From Rhodovibrionaceae bacterium (GTDB lineage: Bacteria; Pseudomonadota; Alphaproteobacteria; Kiloniellales; DSM-21159), in the NCBI GenBank assembly GCA_028279885.1, contig JANQMX010000079.1:111370-175369 (forward strand): a DNA stretch of 64,000 nucleotides, written 5' to 3'. The translations under genes and the position numbers were made by a program. The notes under the pieces were generated by a model. The model was not told the origin of the DNA, did not search any database, and saw only the letters and a program-made list of their open reading frames with translations. Numbering within the stretch: the first letter of the stretch is position 1; every line of letters begins with the position of its first letter. Positions 17,598 to 27,259 of this stretch are shown here, in pieces.

Positions 17598-17601
17598 CGC
17601 G

Positions 17602-18501
17602 CTACCAGCCCTCCGGTAGGACGAGCGCGGTAGGGTCGTTCGCTTCCACCGCGCGCCTGAGGCTTTCGACGGAGCGCTCGACCGAGTGCAGCAGGCTCAT
17701 CTGCTCACCGGCGATGACGATCTCCCGAGTCAGCACGGCGGCCATCGTCCGGCGGTCGGCGAGCGTCATCTTCCCTTCGTCGTCACGGGTGCCGAGATGC
17801 TCCGCCACTGCCCAGTCGGCGATAGGCCGATAGGGCTCGATCAGATCGTCGGCCAGATTGAAGGGGTTCAGGCCGCCGTCGTGGTGAATTCCGATCGAGG
17901 GGATGAAGCCGGATGCTACCAGTGCCCGCGCGATGGCGGCGCGCACGCAGGCGTAGGCATAGTTCAGAAGGGCGTTGCGCAGGTCTTCATCATCGCTGCG
18001 GGCGAAGCCGTCGAACAGCCGCGGCCAGTAATAACGTGCCGCCCGTGCTTCCACGTTGTCGGGATCGCCGGAGCGCACGTGCCTTGCGATGGTCTTGAGC
18101 GTTTGATGGTCGGCGTGCTGTGCATAGCGCAGGTTGAGTGCCTGGCCACAGATCTTGGCTTTAACGATCGCCTGCCAGATGCGCTTCTTCAGGGGCGCGG
18201 AAAGCGCAAGCTGCGCGCGGCCGATCTGGGTCTGGGCATGGTGCTGATGGAAGGGGAGGGCGATGCCGCAGGGAAGATGGCGTTGGTCGCAGAAGACGAG
18301 TGGTGTGCCCGCCTGCATGCAGGCGGCAATCAATCTAGCCGAGAGCGTCGAGCGGCCGTCGTCGAGAATGACCCAGGCGACGTCTTCCAGCGGGAAGCTG
18401 AGAGGATCGCTGTCCGCGTCCTCCCCCTGGCGCACTCGGATGCGCCCTTGCTCGAGCGACAGGCGGGCCGGCTGGCTTATGTGGAGTCCGCGCCATGCCA
18501 T
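17602..18501 (-). CDS. cas1: CRISPR-associated integrase Cas1
   Basis: Integrase of spacer acquisition, 299 residues, type II clade. Likely metal ligands are the Glu in VEARAARYYWPRLF, the His in SIGIHHDGGLNPFNLADD and the Asp in the same segment just before LIEPYRP. The start overlaps the end of cas9 by 25 bases, so the three cas genes form one operon in the order cas9-cas1-cas2. All catalytic residues look intact, so the system can probably still acquire spacers. Confidence 0.97.
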   Translation of the reverse strand: MAWRGLHISQPARLSLEQGRIRVRQGEDADSDPLSFPLEDVAWVILDDGRSTLSARLIAACMQAGTPLVFCDQRHLPCGIALPFHQHHAQTQIGRAQLALSAPLKKRIWQAIVKAKICGQALNLRYAQHADHQTLKTIARHVRSGDPDNVEARAARYYWPRLFDGFARSDDEDLRNALLNYAYACVRAAIARALVASGFIPSIGIHHDGGLNPFNLADDLIEPYRPIADWAVAEHLGTRDDEGKMTLADRRTMAAVLTREIVIAGEQMSLLHSVERSVESLRRAVEANDPTALVLPEGW

Positions 18502-21500
18502 TGCCGCGGCTCTCCCTTCACCTCATGGCGCCGGCCCAGCCGGTCGACCTGGAACTTCTTGAAGCTGGCCAGGAGCCGGGTGCCGAAGCGATCCGTCTTC
18601 AGCCGGCTGACTTCCTGGGAGTAGGTGATGGCGCCGGTGGAGCGGTCGGCGCCGCGATAGTAACCCTCGTAGACCACGCCCTTGCGGTCGACGGCTTCGA
18701 CCCAGGAGAAGGGGTAGAGCGAAAAGCGAAAGGTGTAGCTGCCGTCGATTTCAAGCCATTCGCTTTCCGGCTTGTGGGCGGTGATGGCGCGGTTGGGCGG
18801 CTGGGGCCAGCCGGCGCGGTCGGCGATCTGGTGGGCGTAGACTGGCACCAGATAGGTTTTCCCCTCTTTCTCGAAGACGTCGAGCCGCACCATGTCGGCG
18901 TTGTCGACCAGGCCTTTGTGGGCTTCGAAGCCAGCCCGCTCGGTCCGGGGATTGCTCTCGGAGCGCAGGGTGACCTTGCGGATGGGGTGGCCGTTGTTGC
19001 GCCGGGGTGGCGCGTCCTTCGGCTTGCCAGCGCCAAGCCAGGCGGAGAGAGCCTCCACGACATCGCGGTTGCGCTCCGGGTCCTTGATGCGATCCAGCGC
19101 CGCCGGAGTCAGCTTGTCGATGGCCGTGCGCTCATAGGCGATGCGGCGGCCGTCTTCTTTGCGCAGCTTGCGGATGGTGGCCGCGTGGCCGGCCCCGCGC
19201 GCCCGGCGGTTTTCCGAACGGGCCACGCGTGCCGCATCGCGGGCGGCGGCTACGTCGTCGCGGAAGCCCTTCCAGGGCGGTTCGAAGCCCTTGCCCCGGA
19301 TGGGCCGGCCTTGTTCCTCTTCCTTTTGAATGGCTCTGGTCAGGTCTTGCAGCGTGCTTTCGGAGCAGGCCGCCACCACGATGGCGTCCACGGCGTGGTG
19401 GCGCTCATCCTCAATGCGCTCCTTAGTGTCAGGCAGGTATTTGAAGCGATTGAGTCCCCAGAAGCGGCGCAGGGTGGCGGTGATCTGACCTGGCCTGGCG
19501 AAAACGCGGCGACCTTCTCCATCTGCCTTGTCGTAAAGGCGCTTGAGCTCTGCTTGCACCACCCGGGCTGCATAGCGCGTGTCGTTGAGGTTGCGTTTGA
19601 GGAAAGCCTCTTGGCGATCCTCGAAGGTCTTCATCAAGAGGTTGCGGACTTTGAGGCCTTTGATGCGGCCGCTGTTCCTCATCATGTGGGCGCGGGTTTG
19701 GTAGAGCTGCCAGCGTTCTTCGTCACGTTCGCCAAACCATTTCCAAGGCGTCTGGTTCTTCTTCTCCCTGTTACACTTGATGCATGCCAGGGCCTTGTTG
19801 TTCCAGGAATCGTCGTGACTTTGCGACTGAGGCAGTATGTGCTCGATCTCGACCGCGTTGCTGCCGTCCAGGAGATCTTGCGGAGCGATGTAAGTCTGCC
19901 CCTTGCAGAACATGCAGAAGCCGTCCTGCTCCTTCCACAGCTCATAGCGCTGCAACTCGCCTGGCCGACAGTCGGCTCTGTCCAAAAGTTCGCAGAACTC
20001 CTTTCTGGCTTTTTCGCGCTCGGCTGTACGCTCGTCGATGCCCTTCTTGATGCGGCCGCGTTCATCCGGTCCCTTGCCGACATCACGGCCCAGCTCGATG
20101 TGGATGAACTCTGGCCGGACCTTGTGCTCACGGATCAGTGCGTTGACCTGCTTCAGGGTTTGCAGGATGGCGCGCTTGGCCACCGGGTTGGTCAGCGCTT
20201 CTAAATCCACGGGGATTTGGATCTCGTGATTGTAGCCGGCAGCGGCGCAGGCCTCCGAGTAAACCAGGCCTGCGCTCAAATGAGGGATGATGTTGCGCGC
20301 GGCAGCGGCCGAGATGTGCCCGGCTTTGGAGAAGCCGGCGAAGGCGCCTTCCTCGACGGCTCGCATCAGGGCGTCGCGGATCAGTGGGTCGAGGCCGAGC
20401 TCTTCCAGCCCGACTTGGATGCGCCCGATGTCCTCCCGGAAGGTCAGCACATGGGCGATGGCGTCCAGCCTCTCGGGTGTCTTGATCAGGCTTTGCCAGG
20501 CCGCCTCGCCCAGCGCGCGGTAGAGCGTGTTGGCGCCAAAGGCAGCGCCCTTGGAGGCGCGCGCTACGTCCCGGCCTTCCATGTCTTCGGCGATACCGAC
20601 AAAGCCGGCCTCGCGCGGCAGGCCGATCAGCGTCTTGAGCTTCTTCCAGGAGATGGTCTTGGAGGTCGTGCCGAAGCCTTGCACCGCCGCCGTCAGCTCT
20701 TCGGGGGTGAAGGCACGGCCGGCGGCGCTGTTGTCGTCGATGCGGCTGTGCACCAGCTTAGAGAGAAAGCGGAAGCGCTCGAAGGAATAGGCGGCGGCGC
20801 TGGCCCGCTTCTCGTCCAGTTCGAAGGGGCAACTGCCCAACAGCGATTCGCTGTCCTGCAGTGGCCTCTGGTGGAAGGCGATGCGGCTGTATCGTTCTTC
20901 CAGGTCGGGCGTCGCGAAAGGGGCGCTGAGCCTCGCCTGCGCCTTGAATAGCGCGCGCACCTCATCCTCATGCAGCGACCGCTTGATGGTGTGGGCGTAG
21001 TCGCCGTCGCGGTTGCGTTTCTTCTCGGCGAAGCGTTTGTCGCAGGCGAACATCTCACCGACCGTGCGCCAGCGCGCCGAACGCTCTTCGACGGCGGCGA
21101 GACCGGCCAGCACCTTCTTGTCTTCAGCCGGGGCGCTCTGCGCCTTCTCCGACTTGGAGTTGGAGCGGTAGCCGCGGTGCTTGGCGATGTGCAGCAAACA
21201 GGCGGCGAAGTCCTCGCCGCTCAGCGCCCGCTCTAGCGCTTGCGCCCGCAGCGCCCAGGGGTCGTATACCGGCTTACTGAGACCTTTCTCGTCACGTGGC
21301 GGCAGGGCAGAGGGCAGAAGCCCAGCTTTGTGCAGCAATTGCCGGATGTCTCGCATCCTCTGCCGCCGGCGGCGCAGCCGCCGCCGCTGGCCGCGGAAGG
21401 TACGGCGCGCCTTGGCCTTGCTCTCCCGCGTCTTGGCGACCTCCGGCGGCTCGAAGCCCCAGGTGCCGGCATCGACGATGCGTCGTTTCTTTGTATCGAG

Positions 21501-21611
21501 CAGCGCCCAGCCGCAGGAGGCTATGCCGATGTCGAGGCCCAGGACCAGACCGTTTTGGATTTCGTAGCGGTCTTGCAAGCTCTGCGCAGAAAGTCCGTTC
21601 GGTATAGTCAT
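18477..21611 (-). CDS. cas9: CRISPR-associated endonuclease Cas9, type II-C
   Basis: RNA-guided DNA endonuclease of 1044 residues, the compact II-C size. RuvC-I: Asp27 in LGLDIGIASCGWAL. An arginine-rich bridge helix spans about 64-92. RuvC-II: Glu506 in EFIHIELGRD. The HNH domain, about 560-626, has His591 in VEIEHILPQS and Asn604/605, plus two CxxC pairs (Cys566/569 and Cys610/613) that probably bind zinc. RuvC-III: His738-His739 and Asp742 in HHAVDA. The residue before the HNH histidine is Glu590, where Spy and Nme Cas9 have Asp. Both nuclease sites look intact. A likely promoter lies at 21663-21691 and the tracrRNA is encoded divergently. Confidence 0.98.
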   Translation of the reverse strand: MTIPNGLSAQSLQDRYEIQNGLVLGLDIGIASCGWALLDTKKRRIVDAGTWGFEPPEVAKTRESKAKARRTFRGQRRRLRRRRQRMRDIRQLLHKAGLLPSALPPRDEKGLSKPVYDPWALRAQALERALSGEDFAACLLHIAKHRGYRSNSKSEKAQSAPAEDKKVLAGLAAVEERSARWRTVGEMFACDKRFAEKKRNRDGDYAHTIKRSLHEDEVRALFKAQARLSAPFATPDLEERYSRIAFHQRPLQDSESLLGSCPFELDEKRASAAAYSFERFRFLSKLVHSRIDDNSAAGRAFTPEELTAAVQGFGTTSKTISWKKLKTLIGLPREAGFVGIAEDMEGRDVARASKGAAFGANTLYRALGEAAWQSLIKTPERLDAIAHVLTFREDIGRIQVGLEELGLDPLIRDALMRAVEEGAFAGFSKAGHISAAAARNIIPHLSAGLVYSEACAAAGYNHEIQIPVDLEALTNPVAKRAILQTLKQVNALIREHKVRPEFIHIELGRDVGKGPDERGRIKKGIDERTAEREKARKEFCELLDRADCRPGELQRYELWKEQDGFCMFCKGQTYIAPQDLLDGSNAVEIEHILPQSQSHDDSWNNKALACIKCNREKKNQTPWKWFGERDEERWQLYQTRAHMMRNSGRIKGLKVRNLLMKTFEDRQEAFLKRNLNDTRYAARVVQAELKRLYDKADGEGRRVFARPGQITATLRRFWGLNRFKYLPDTKERIEDERHHAVDAIVVAACSESTLQDLTRAIQKEEEQGRPIRGKGFEPPWKGFRDDVAAARDAARVARSENRRARGAGHAATIRKLRKEDGRRIAYERTAIDKLTPAALDRIKDPERNRDVVEALSAWLGAGKPKDAPPRRNNGHPIRKVTLRSESNPRTERAGFEAHKGLVDNADMVRLDVFEKEGKTYLVPVYAHQIADRAGWPQPPNRAITAHKPESEWLEIDGSYTFRFSLYPFSWVEAVDRKGVVYEGYYRGADRSTGAITYSQEVSRLKTDRFGTRLLASFKKFQVDRLGRRHEVKGEPRQWHGADST

Positions 21612-21662
21612 GCTGCCTTAACTCTATCGCTCGATGAACCCAAGAGCCCCGCTCAACAGGAA

Positions 21663-21691
21663 AATATACAGCCATACAAATGATGATACAA
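21663..21691 (-). promoter_or_regulatory. Predicted cas9-cas1-cas2 promoter
   Basis: On the minus strand, -35 TTGTAT (21686-21691) and -10 TATATT (21663-21668) are separated by 17 bases, about 50 bases upstream of the cas9 ATG. This stretch is clearly more AT-rich than its surroundings. It is the only good sigma-70-like pair I found there. Confidence 0.6.
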
Positions 21692-21821
21692 TTGGATTAA
21701 ACAACTTGAGGGCGAGAGATTTCTTTGAGCTGAAGAGCTTCGCTATGTTTGACGAGATCTCGGTTCGCTCGTGATTTGAACGCAATCAGAACTTGAAGAA
21801 ACGGCTCGATTTCCGTAGAAG

Positions 21822-21935
21822 CTCCTTAGGGAAATCGGTGGGGAAGCCACGGTAAGTAGGTTTTCCTATTGAAGGTTCACCCGGCGGGCTTCGGCCCGTC
21901 GGGGATACCTCTCCGAACTGTCTTCGAAATCATCG
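21822..21935 (+). ncRNA. tracrRNA of the type II-C system
   Basis: Bases 21822-21853 (core AGGGAAATCGGTGGGGAAGC) are complementary to the CRISPR repeat. Some 27-28 of the first 30 repeat positions pair in register, including a few G-U pairs, with essentially no bulge. The anti-repeat is followed on the plus strand by two stem-loops: 21855-21870 (AGTAGG/CCTATT, TTTT loop) and 21881-21902 (nine pairs closing a TTCG tetraloop). That order, anti-repeat then hairpins, is the tracrRNA layout and fixes its strand. A weak promoter (TTGACG at 21749, TGATTT 17 bases later) lies upstream. The 3' end is uncertain, since no clear U-run follows; the end given is approximate. Confidence 0.85.
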
Positions 21936-22173
21936 ATGGGCGTCTAACCGGCATCCGATGCGCAGGATGAAGGTCTTGGTCACTCGTTTTGCGCGAGGTG
22001 ATGACTAGAATTATCGTGATTAAGGATGTGGAATGCCACCAATCAGGGGTCTTTCTTTTCTCCATAAACTTTATAGGAGTATGGTGCGTCGTAATCCCGT
22101 ACTGTACAATTTCTGCTTGTTAACCTTTTGCGCGGATATGGCCTTTCGGCCGCGCTAGCTTTTTGGGGGATCT

Positions 22174-22854
22174 ATGCTGAAGACGTTTGTTTTTGCCCTG
22201 CGGGTGGTGCTGCCCGCGGCTCTGCTGTCCGTTGCGGGCGGAGCAGCCAACGCCACGGTGGTGACGCTCGGCGAGCAGGATTTCGCCGATGGCACGACGG
22301 TGACGCTCTCAGACTACAACCGGGCTCAGTCCGGCGAGTCGGCGCCGGCGGGCGGCAGATTCCGGGGCCGCGACGTGGGACCGACCAACGGGAACTTCGA
22401 CGAAAGCTGGGTGTTCAACTTCGCGCCGGAGACACCCACTATGGCCAGCCTGACCATGGGCCTCTACGACCACGATTGCGACGGCCCGGCCTGCACGGTC
22501 GTCGAGGCCTTTCTCATCGACGGCAACGACTTCACCGCTGCCCTGACGGCGGCGTTGCGCACCACCGGCACGTTCGTGAATCAGGCCTACGACGTGGTGA
22601 CGATCGATCTTTCTTCGATCGTCGGCGACTTTGCAGACGGCGTCCTCGAGATGTCCTTACGCATGCGCGGCGGTGGGGTCGGCAATTTACCGTGGAACGG
22701 TATTGGCATCGACTTTGCCCGCCTGACCACCGATGTCACCCAGCTCTCGGAGCCGGAAACTCTTGCGCTCTTCGGTCTGGGCCTCGCCGGCCTTGGCTTG
22801 GGGATGCGGCGGGGCAGGAGGCAACTCGTCTCTGCGCCAGACGCAGGCCGCTAA
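22174..22854 (+). CDS. PEP-CTERM sorting-domain exported protein
   Basis: Exported protein of 226 residues with an N-terminal signal peptide ending in AGGAANA and a C-terminal sorting signal: [18 protein letters not shown], then a basic tail MRRGRRQ. This tripartite end is recognised by exosortase/EpsH systems, which cleave and anchor proteins at the surface. The middle is acidic, beta-rich and lacks any known enzymatic motif. No exosortase gene is in the window. The stop overlaps the convergent chemoreceptor gene by 4 bases. The role is probably surface or matrix structure; this is inference. Confidence 0.85.
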   Translation: MLKTFVFALRVVLPAALLSVAGGAANATVVTLGEQDFADGTTVTLSDYNRAQSGESAPAGGRFRGRDVGPTNGNFDESWVFNFAPETPTMASLTMGLYDHDCDGPACTVVEAFLIDGNDFTAALTAALRTTGTFVNQAYDVVTIDLSSIVGDFADGVLEMSLRMRGGGVGNLPWNGIGIDFARLTTDVTQLSEPETLALFGLGLAGLGLGMRRGRRQLVSAPDAGR

Positions 22855-24833
22855 GCCGCACGCACCTCCTGTAAGAAGGCTTGGACTGCGGAACGCAGGC
22901 TTTCCGACTGCTGCACCAGGTGAGTCGCCGCTTCACTGACTTGGTTCGACGCCTGCGAGGCGTTCTGGGCTGCGTCGGCGACGCTGCCGAGCTTTTCAGA
23001 CACGGCACTGGTGCCTTGGGCGGCTTCTTGCGCGCTGCGGCTGATCTCGGCGGTGGTGGCCGTCTGCTCTTCGATGGCGCCGGCGATGGCGCCGGTGGTC
23101 TCGTTGACGTCGTCGACATTGCCGACGATGGTCTGGGTCGCACCGACAGCCTGCTCGGACGCTGCTTTTACGGCGGCGAGCTGAGTCTCGATGCTGTCGG
23201 TCATCTTCTGCGTTTGCGTCGCGAGTGACTTCACCTCGCTGGCGACCACAGCGAAGCCCTTGCCGGCCTCGCCGGCCCGTGCAGCCTCAATGGTGGCGTT
23301 GAGTGCCAGGAGGTTGGTTTGCTCGGCGACCGAGCTGATCTGCACGACGACCTCGTCGATCTGTGCCACAGCCTGGGACAGCTCGTCCATCTGCGCCTCG
23401 GCTCCTTTTGCGCCCTCGGCGGTCTCCCGCAGCTTGCCGGCGGCACTTGCCATCTGGCCGTTCACTTCGTGGATGGCGGAGGTCATCTCCTCGGCCGCCG
23501 AGGCCACGGTCTGAACGCTTTGCGAGGCACGCTCGGCATCGCCTGAGGCTGCGTGGGTCTGCCTTTCCGCTGCTCCGGCAGCCGTGTCGAGCGTGCGTGA
23601 CGTGCTCTGGAGCTCGACGGCCGAAGACCCGACACTCTCGATGATGCCGCCGACCTCTTGGTCGAATCGGTCGGCCAACTCTTGCATGGTGCGCTGCTTC
23701 TCGGCTTCCGCCTGTTCTGCGGCCGCTTGGCGCTCAGCCTCGAGGCGCGCCTTTTCGATGGCGTTGTCCTTGAACACCTGGACGGCGCGGGCCATTGCCC
23801 CGAGCTCGTCGACGCGCTTCTGGCCGTCGACCGAAACGCCGGTGTCACCGGAGGCCAACTGACGCATCACCTCTGTCAGGGACTTGATGGGCTTGGCGAT
23901 GGTCTTGTTCATGGCGAGGGCAATCGCCAAGGCAGCCAGCAGTGCGATCAAACCGATGGCAAACGAAACCAGCCTGCCGGTTGTCAGTGCGCTGTCGATG
24001 GGCGTGCGGTCGAAGCCGATCGCGGCGACCCCAATGGTTTGGCCCTCAAAGTCGGTGATGGGTGTGAGCATGACCGCGTGCGCGACCCCGGCGACGTCGA
24101 TCTGCGGCAGGATGGTCGGTGCATCCTGCCCCGCGGCCTGCCTGAGAAGACTGTCAGCAAAGGTCACATCGGCCGAGAAGGTGGTCGCGAAGGTCTCGAC
24201 GTCCTCATCGCGCAGGATGTAGAGCGCCGCCATGGCCGAAGACTGCTCGGTGAAGCGGTCGAAGAAGGGCTGCCCGAACGACAGGCCGAACTCGACCGAG
24301 CCGACTTGATCGCCTTCATGCAACACCGGCACGACGCCGCGCATGCCGAGGCCGGCGACACCGCGCTCCAGCCCCGAGATCGGCTCCCCCCGGCCGTTGA
24401 CGGCGAGCACGGTATTGCGGAAGGAGGAGAGATCGTCACCGAACTTCTCGGGCTTGTGGACTCGCAGGAAGGAGGTTGCCGGTGCCAGGTGGAACTGGAA
24501 CTGGCGGACGCTCTGCGCCTCCTTCAACTTCGGGAAGTCTGGGACGAAGAAGTCGGTCAGGCGTTCTCGATCGCGCGCCGCAAAGGCCTCTTGCACGGCT
24601 GAGTTGTCAGCCACGGTGGCAGCCATCGATAGCGCCCGCGCTGCCTCAGCATCGATGGCGTTGATCAATTGACTGCGCAGGCTCGATAGCTTCTGCTCAA
24701 AGCTCTGTTGGCTCAGCCCCTGAGTCACCCAGAGGTTGGCGACGGTCGTAATGGCAACGGCCAGCACGGCGCTCAGCGATAGGGCAAGCGCTAGGCGGAG
24801 ACCGATGGTCCTGATACGAAGTGATTTGGTCAC
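22851..24833 (-). CDS. Methyl-accepting chemotaxis protein with periplasmic Cache-type sensor
   Basis: Chemoreceptor of 660 residues. An N-terminal membrane segment (residues about 10-32) is followed by a periplasmic Cache-like double sensor domain to about 280, including [20 protein letters not shown] and [20 protein letters not shown] second membrane segment ([18 protein letters not shown]), a HAMP domain and a long signalling coiled coil come next. The CheA/CheW-contact hairpin is intact: [18 protein letters not shown], then [17 protein letters not shown]. The Cache features resemble sensors of small organic molecules; the ligand is unknown. No che genes are nearby. Confidence 0.95.
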   Translation of the reverse strand: MTKSLRIRTIGLRLALALSLSAVLAVAITTVANLWVTQGLSQQSFEQKLSSLRSQLINAIDAEAARALSMAATVADNSAVQEAFAARDRERLTDFFVPDFPKLKEAQSVRQFQFHLAPATSFLRVHKPEKFGDDLSSFRNTVLAVNGRGEPISGLERGVAGLGMRGVVPVLHEGDQVGSVEFGLSFGQPFFDRFTEQSSAMAALYILRDEDVETFATTFSADVTFADSLLRQAAGQDAPTILPQIDVAGVAHAVMLTPITDFEGQTIGVAAIGFDRTPIDSALTTGRLVSFAIGLIALLAALAIALAMNKTIAKPIKSLTEVMRQLASGDTGVSVDGQKRVDELGAMARAVQVFKDNAIEKARLEAERQAAAEQAEAEKQRTMQELADRFDQEVGGIIESVGSSAVELQSTSRTLDTAAGAAERQTHAASGDAERASQSVQTVASAAEEMTSAIHEVNGQMASAAGKLRETAEGAKGAEAQMDELSQAVAQIDEVVVQISSVAEQTNLLALNATIEAARAGEAGKGFAVVASEVKSLATQTQKMTDSIETQLAAVKAASEQAVGATQTIVGNVDDVNETTGAIAGAIEEQTATTAEISRSAQEAAQGTSAVSEKLGSVADAAQNASQASNQVSEAATHLVQQSESLRSAVQAFLQEVRAA

Positions 24834-25010
24834 CTGTCCGCTCCCGCTAAGAGTGTAGGTATCAATTCTTTAGACGTGGTTCGGATTAAAACCCACTTAA
24901 AGTGCAGGAAATTACCCGGCGACTGAACACGGGAGCGACAGAGGCAAAGGTGCAGATGTCCCGGCAAATCATAAGTTCTTGTTTTGTTCTTTTTGGTGCT
25001 GCATTCTCCG

Positions 25011-25790
25011 ATGATGATGCAGCTTCAGCTTGCACTCGACGATCGTCCGGCCTTGCTCGCCGAGATTCATTGGCGGCTGTTGCAGCGCTTTGGCAGGCAA
25101 GGTCCGTACCTTAGGCTCGACCCGGTCAGTCAGCTGGTGCTTGGGCTGTTGGGTGGGCGCACACGAGGCGAAGTCTCCCAGGCCGCCTTCGAGCGGCTGG
25201 TGCTCCGCTTCGAGGACTGGGCGGCGGTGCGCGATGCGCCGCTCGCGCAGGTGCACCGCCTAGTATCGGCCGTGACTTTCGCCGAGGACAAGGCGCCACG
25301 GCTGAAACAAGCACTTGCGGCGATCACGGCAGGCAACGGCCGGCCGCGTCTCGACCGTCTTATGCGCCTCACGGTGGCGGAGAGCCTCTTTCGGCTGGAA
25401 CGACTGCCCGGCGTCGGTCGGAAGGTCGCGGCGGCAACACTGAACTTCAGCACACTGGCGAAGCCGGCGCTGGTGATCGACACCCATCACCTGCGCGTCC
25501 TGCGCCGCCTCCGGCTCGTGGGGTGGCGTGCTGGCCTCTGCCAAGCCTACGACACGGTGATGCCGCTCCTTCCGTCATCCTGGGACGCGGCGGAGATCTG
25601 CCAGCACCACGTTCTCTTCAAGCGGCTTGGTCAGGACGTTTGCCATCACGCTGTGCCGCTCTGCGAACGCTGCCCGCTCGTGGACCTCTGCCCGACGGGT
25701 CGGCTTCGTGTCACGGCCGGTGGTTCCCAAATCGCGGCGCGCAGTATATTGGAGGAACGCAGTCGAATGCGATCCAGACTTGGTCCATAA
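25011..25790 (+). CDS. Endonuclease III-family DNA glycosylase (HhH-GPD, 4Fe-4S)
   Basis: DNA-repair glycosylase/AP lyase of about 259 residues. The helix-hairpin-helix LPGVGRKVAAATLNF with its lysine, and the catalytic aspartate in LVIDTHHLRVLRRL, match endonuclease III. A C-x6-C-x2-C-x5-C iron-sulfur loop follows (CHHAVPLCERCPLVDLC). It is a divergent member, since the canonical Nth reads VDTHVxR at the catalytic site, so its lesion preference may differ. The first ATG of a run of three (25011) is chosen over a TTG nine codons upstream. It is followed after 21 bases by cbpA. Confidence 0.88.
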   Translation: MMMQLQLALDDRPALLAEIHWRLLQRFGRQGPYLRLDPVSQLVLGLLGGRTRGEVSQAAFERLVLRFEDWAAVRDAPLAQVHRLVSAVTFAEDKAPRLKQALAAITAGNGRPRLDRLMRLTVAESLFRLERLPGVGRKVAAATLNFSTLAKPALVIDTHHLRVLRRLRLVGWRAGLCQAYDTVMPLLPSSWDAAEICQHHVLFKRLGQDVCHHAVPLCERCPLVDLCPTGRLRVTAGGSQIAARSILEERSRMRSRLGP

Positions 25791-25811
25791 GTCTTTAGGA
25801 GCACAAGCACT

Positions 25812-26747
25812 GTGGCTGACGACCCCTATGCGGTGTTGGGCGTGGAGAAGACCGCCAGTGACGCCGAGATCAGCAAGGCCTATCGCAAGCTCGCCAAGGA
25901 GCTGCACCCGGATCTCAAGCCCGGCGACAAGGACGCCGAGGAACGCTTCAAAGAGGTTTCGGCCGCCTACAACCTGTTGAAGGATTCGGAGCAGCGGGCG
26001 CGCTACGATCACGGAGAGATCGACGCCAGCGGTATGGAACGGCCGGAGCGCGAGTTTTACCACCGCTATGCCGATGCGGACGGCACGGGGCGCTACACCA
26101 GCGGTGCTGGCTTCGAAGACTTCGAGGATGTCTCAGATCTCTTTGCCGACCTCTTCCGCGCCCGCGAGGGCCGGGCCGGCTATGGCATGGGCGAGGGCTT
26201 CCAGGCGCGCGGCCCCGACACGCGCTACCATCTGGAGGTCGAGTTCCTCGACGCTGCAAACGGTGCCAAGCGCCGCATCACCATGCCCGACGGCAAGGCG
26301 TTGGACCTCAGCATCCCGGCCGGCACGCGCGACGGCGGCACTCTTCGCCTCAAGGGCAAAGGGATGCCGGGTATCGGTGGCGGCCCGGCAGGCGACGCTC
26401 TGGTCGAGATCTCGGTCAAGCCGCACCCACTGTTCAAGCGAGAAGGGGACGATATCGTTGTCGAATTGCCGGTGACCCTCGACGAGGCGGTGCTTGGCAG
26501 CAAGCTTGAGGTGCCGACCATCGGCGGGCGGGTCAAGATGACACTGCCCAAGGGCTCTTCAAGCGGCAAGATTATGCGGCTCAAGGGGCGGGGCGTGAAA
26601 GCGAAAGGTCGGTCTCCCGGCGACCAGCGGGTCATCATCAAGATCGTGCTGCCGGAGACGATTGATTCAGAGCTCGAGAGCTTCCTGGACGACTGGCGCA
26701 AGAGCCATCACTACGACCCGCGGAACGAGCTCATGGGGGCAGCATGA
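25812..26747 (+). CDS. cbpA: Curved-DNA-binding protein / DnaJ-class co-chaperone
   Basis: Class B J-domain protein of 311 residues, GTG start. The J domain is at residues 3-70 with the HPD motif at 32-34 (KELHPDLKPGD). A glycine-rich linker follows and then two DnaJ C-terminal substrate-binding domains, with FLDAANGAKRRITMPDGK in the first and VTLDEAVLGSKLEVPT in the second. There is no zinc-finger region, which separates it from DnaJ. It overlaps cbpM by 4 bases (ATGA), and the pairing supports the CbpA assignment. It stimulates DnaK and may bind curved DNA. Confidence 0.93.
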   Translation: MADDPYAVLGVEKTASDAEISKAYRKLAKELHPDLKPGDKDAEERFKEVSAAYNLLKDSEQRARYDHGEIDASGMERPEREFYHRYADADGTGRYTSGAGFEDFEDVSDLFADLFRAREGRAGYGMGEGFQARGPDTRYHLEVEFLDAANGAKRRITMPDGKALDLSIPAGTRDGGTLRLKGKGMPGIGGGPAGDALVEISVKPHPLFKREGDDIVVELPVTLDEAVLGSKLEVPTIGGRVKMTLPKGSSSGKIMRLKGRGVKAKGRSPGDQRVIIKIVLPETIDSELESFLDDWRKSHHYDPRNELMGAA

Positions 26748-27076
26748 AGCACAGCGAGAAAGAGGTCGTCGCCAGGGTCGAGTCCGTCACCCTGAGGCGG
26801 CTTCGGCTCTGGGTGCGTCGGGGCTGGGTGGCGCCGGCAGGTGGTGACGGTGGGCCGCATTTCGATGAGCTCGACGTGGCTCGCATTCGTCTGCTCTGCG
26901 AGCTCAAAGACGAGATGAAAGTGAACGACGAGGCAATGCCGGTCGTGCTATCGCTTCTCGATCAGCTCTATGGCGTGCGTCGTGAGATGAAGGCTCTGGC
27001 TCAGGCGATCGACCGGCAGCCGGAGAGTGTGCGCCGCAAGGTCCGCGAGGCGTATCGCCGATTGAACGAAAGCTGA
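26744..27076 (+). CDS. cbpM: CbpM-like modulator of the CbpA co-chaperone
   Basis: Small protein of 110 residues with a MerR-like winged helix (TLRRLRLWVRRGWVAPAG, then FDELDVARIRLLCELKDEMKVNDEAMPVVLSLLDQL). It is translationally coupled to cbpA. Known CbpM proteins bind the J domain and block both its co-chaperone and DNA-binding activities. No other MerR domain (such as a metal site) is present, so a role in controlling CbpA is more likely than transcription control. Confidence 0.88.
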   Translation: MKHSEKEVVARVESVTLRRLRLWVRRGWVAPAGGDGGPHFDELDVARIRLLCELKDEMKVNDEAMPVVLSLLDQLYGVRREMKALAQAIDRQPESVRRKVREAYRRLNES

Positions 27077-27095
27077 GTGGGTCTTGTTTGAGCTA

Positions 27096-27170
27096 TGGCT
27101 CCGGGGGAGGGATTCGAACCCCCGACCGGACGGTTAACAGCCGTCTGCTCTACCGCTGAGCTACCCCGGA
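27096..27170 (-). tRNA. tRNA-Asn (anticodon GTT)
   Basis: Full cloverleaf on the minus strand: acceptor TCCGGGG/CCCCGGA, D arm GCTC/GAGC, anticodon loop CTGTTAA with GTT, T arm with GGTTCGAAT, discriminator G and an encoded CCA. 75 bases including CCA. Confidence 0.97.
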
Positions 27171-27259
27171 CCATGCAGGTGGATGCGGGCATATAGCAAA
27201 GCCCATCGGCCCATGAAAGTCCTCAGTCGCTGTGCTGAGCCGGTTTTTTGCCGTCTGGG

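Noticed and set aside
18495..20204. 569-codon open frame on the plus strand
   Set aside because: Antisense to cas9.
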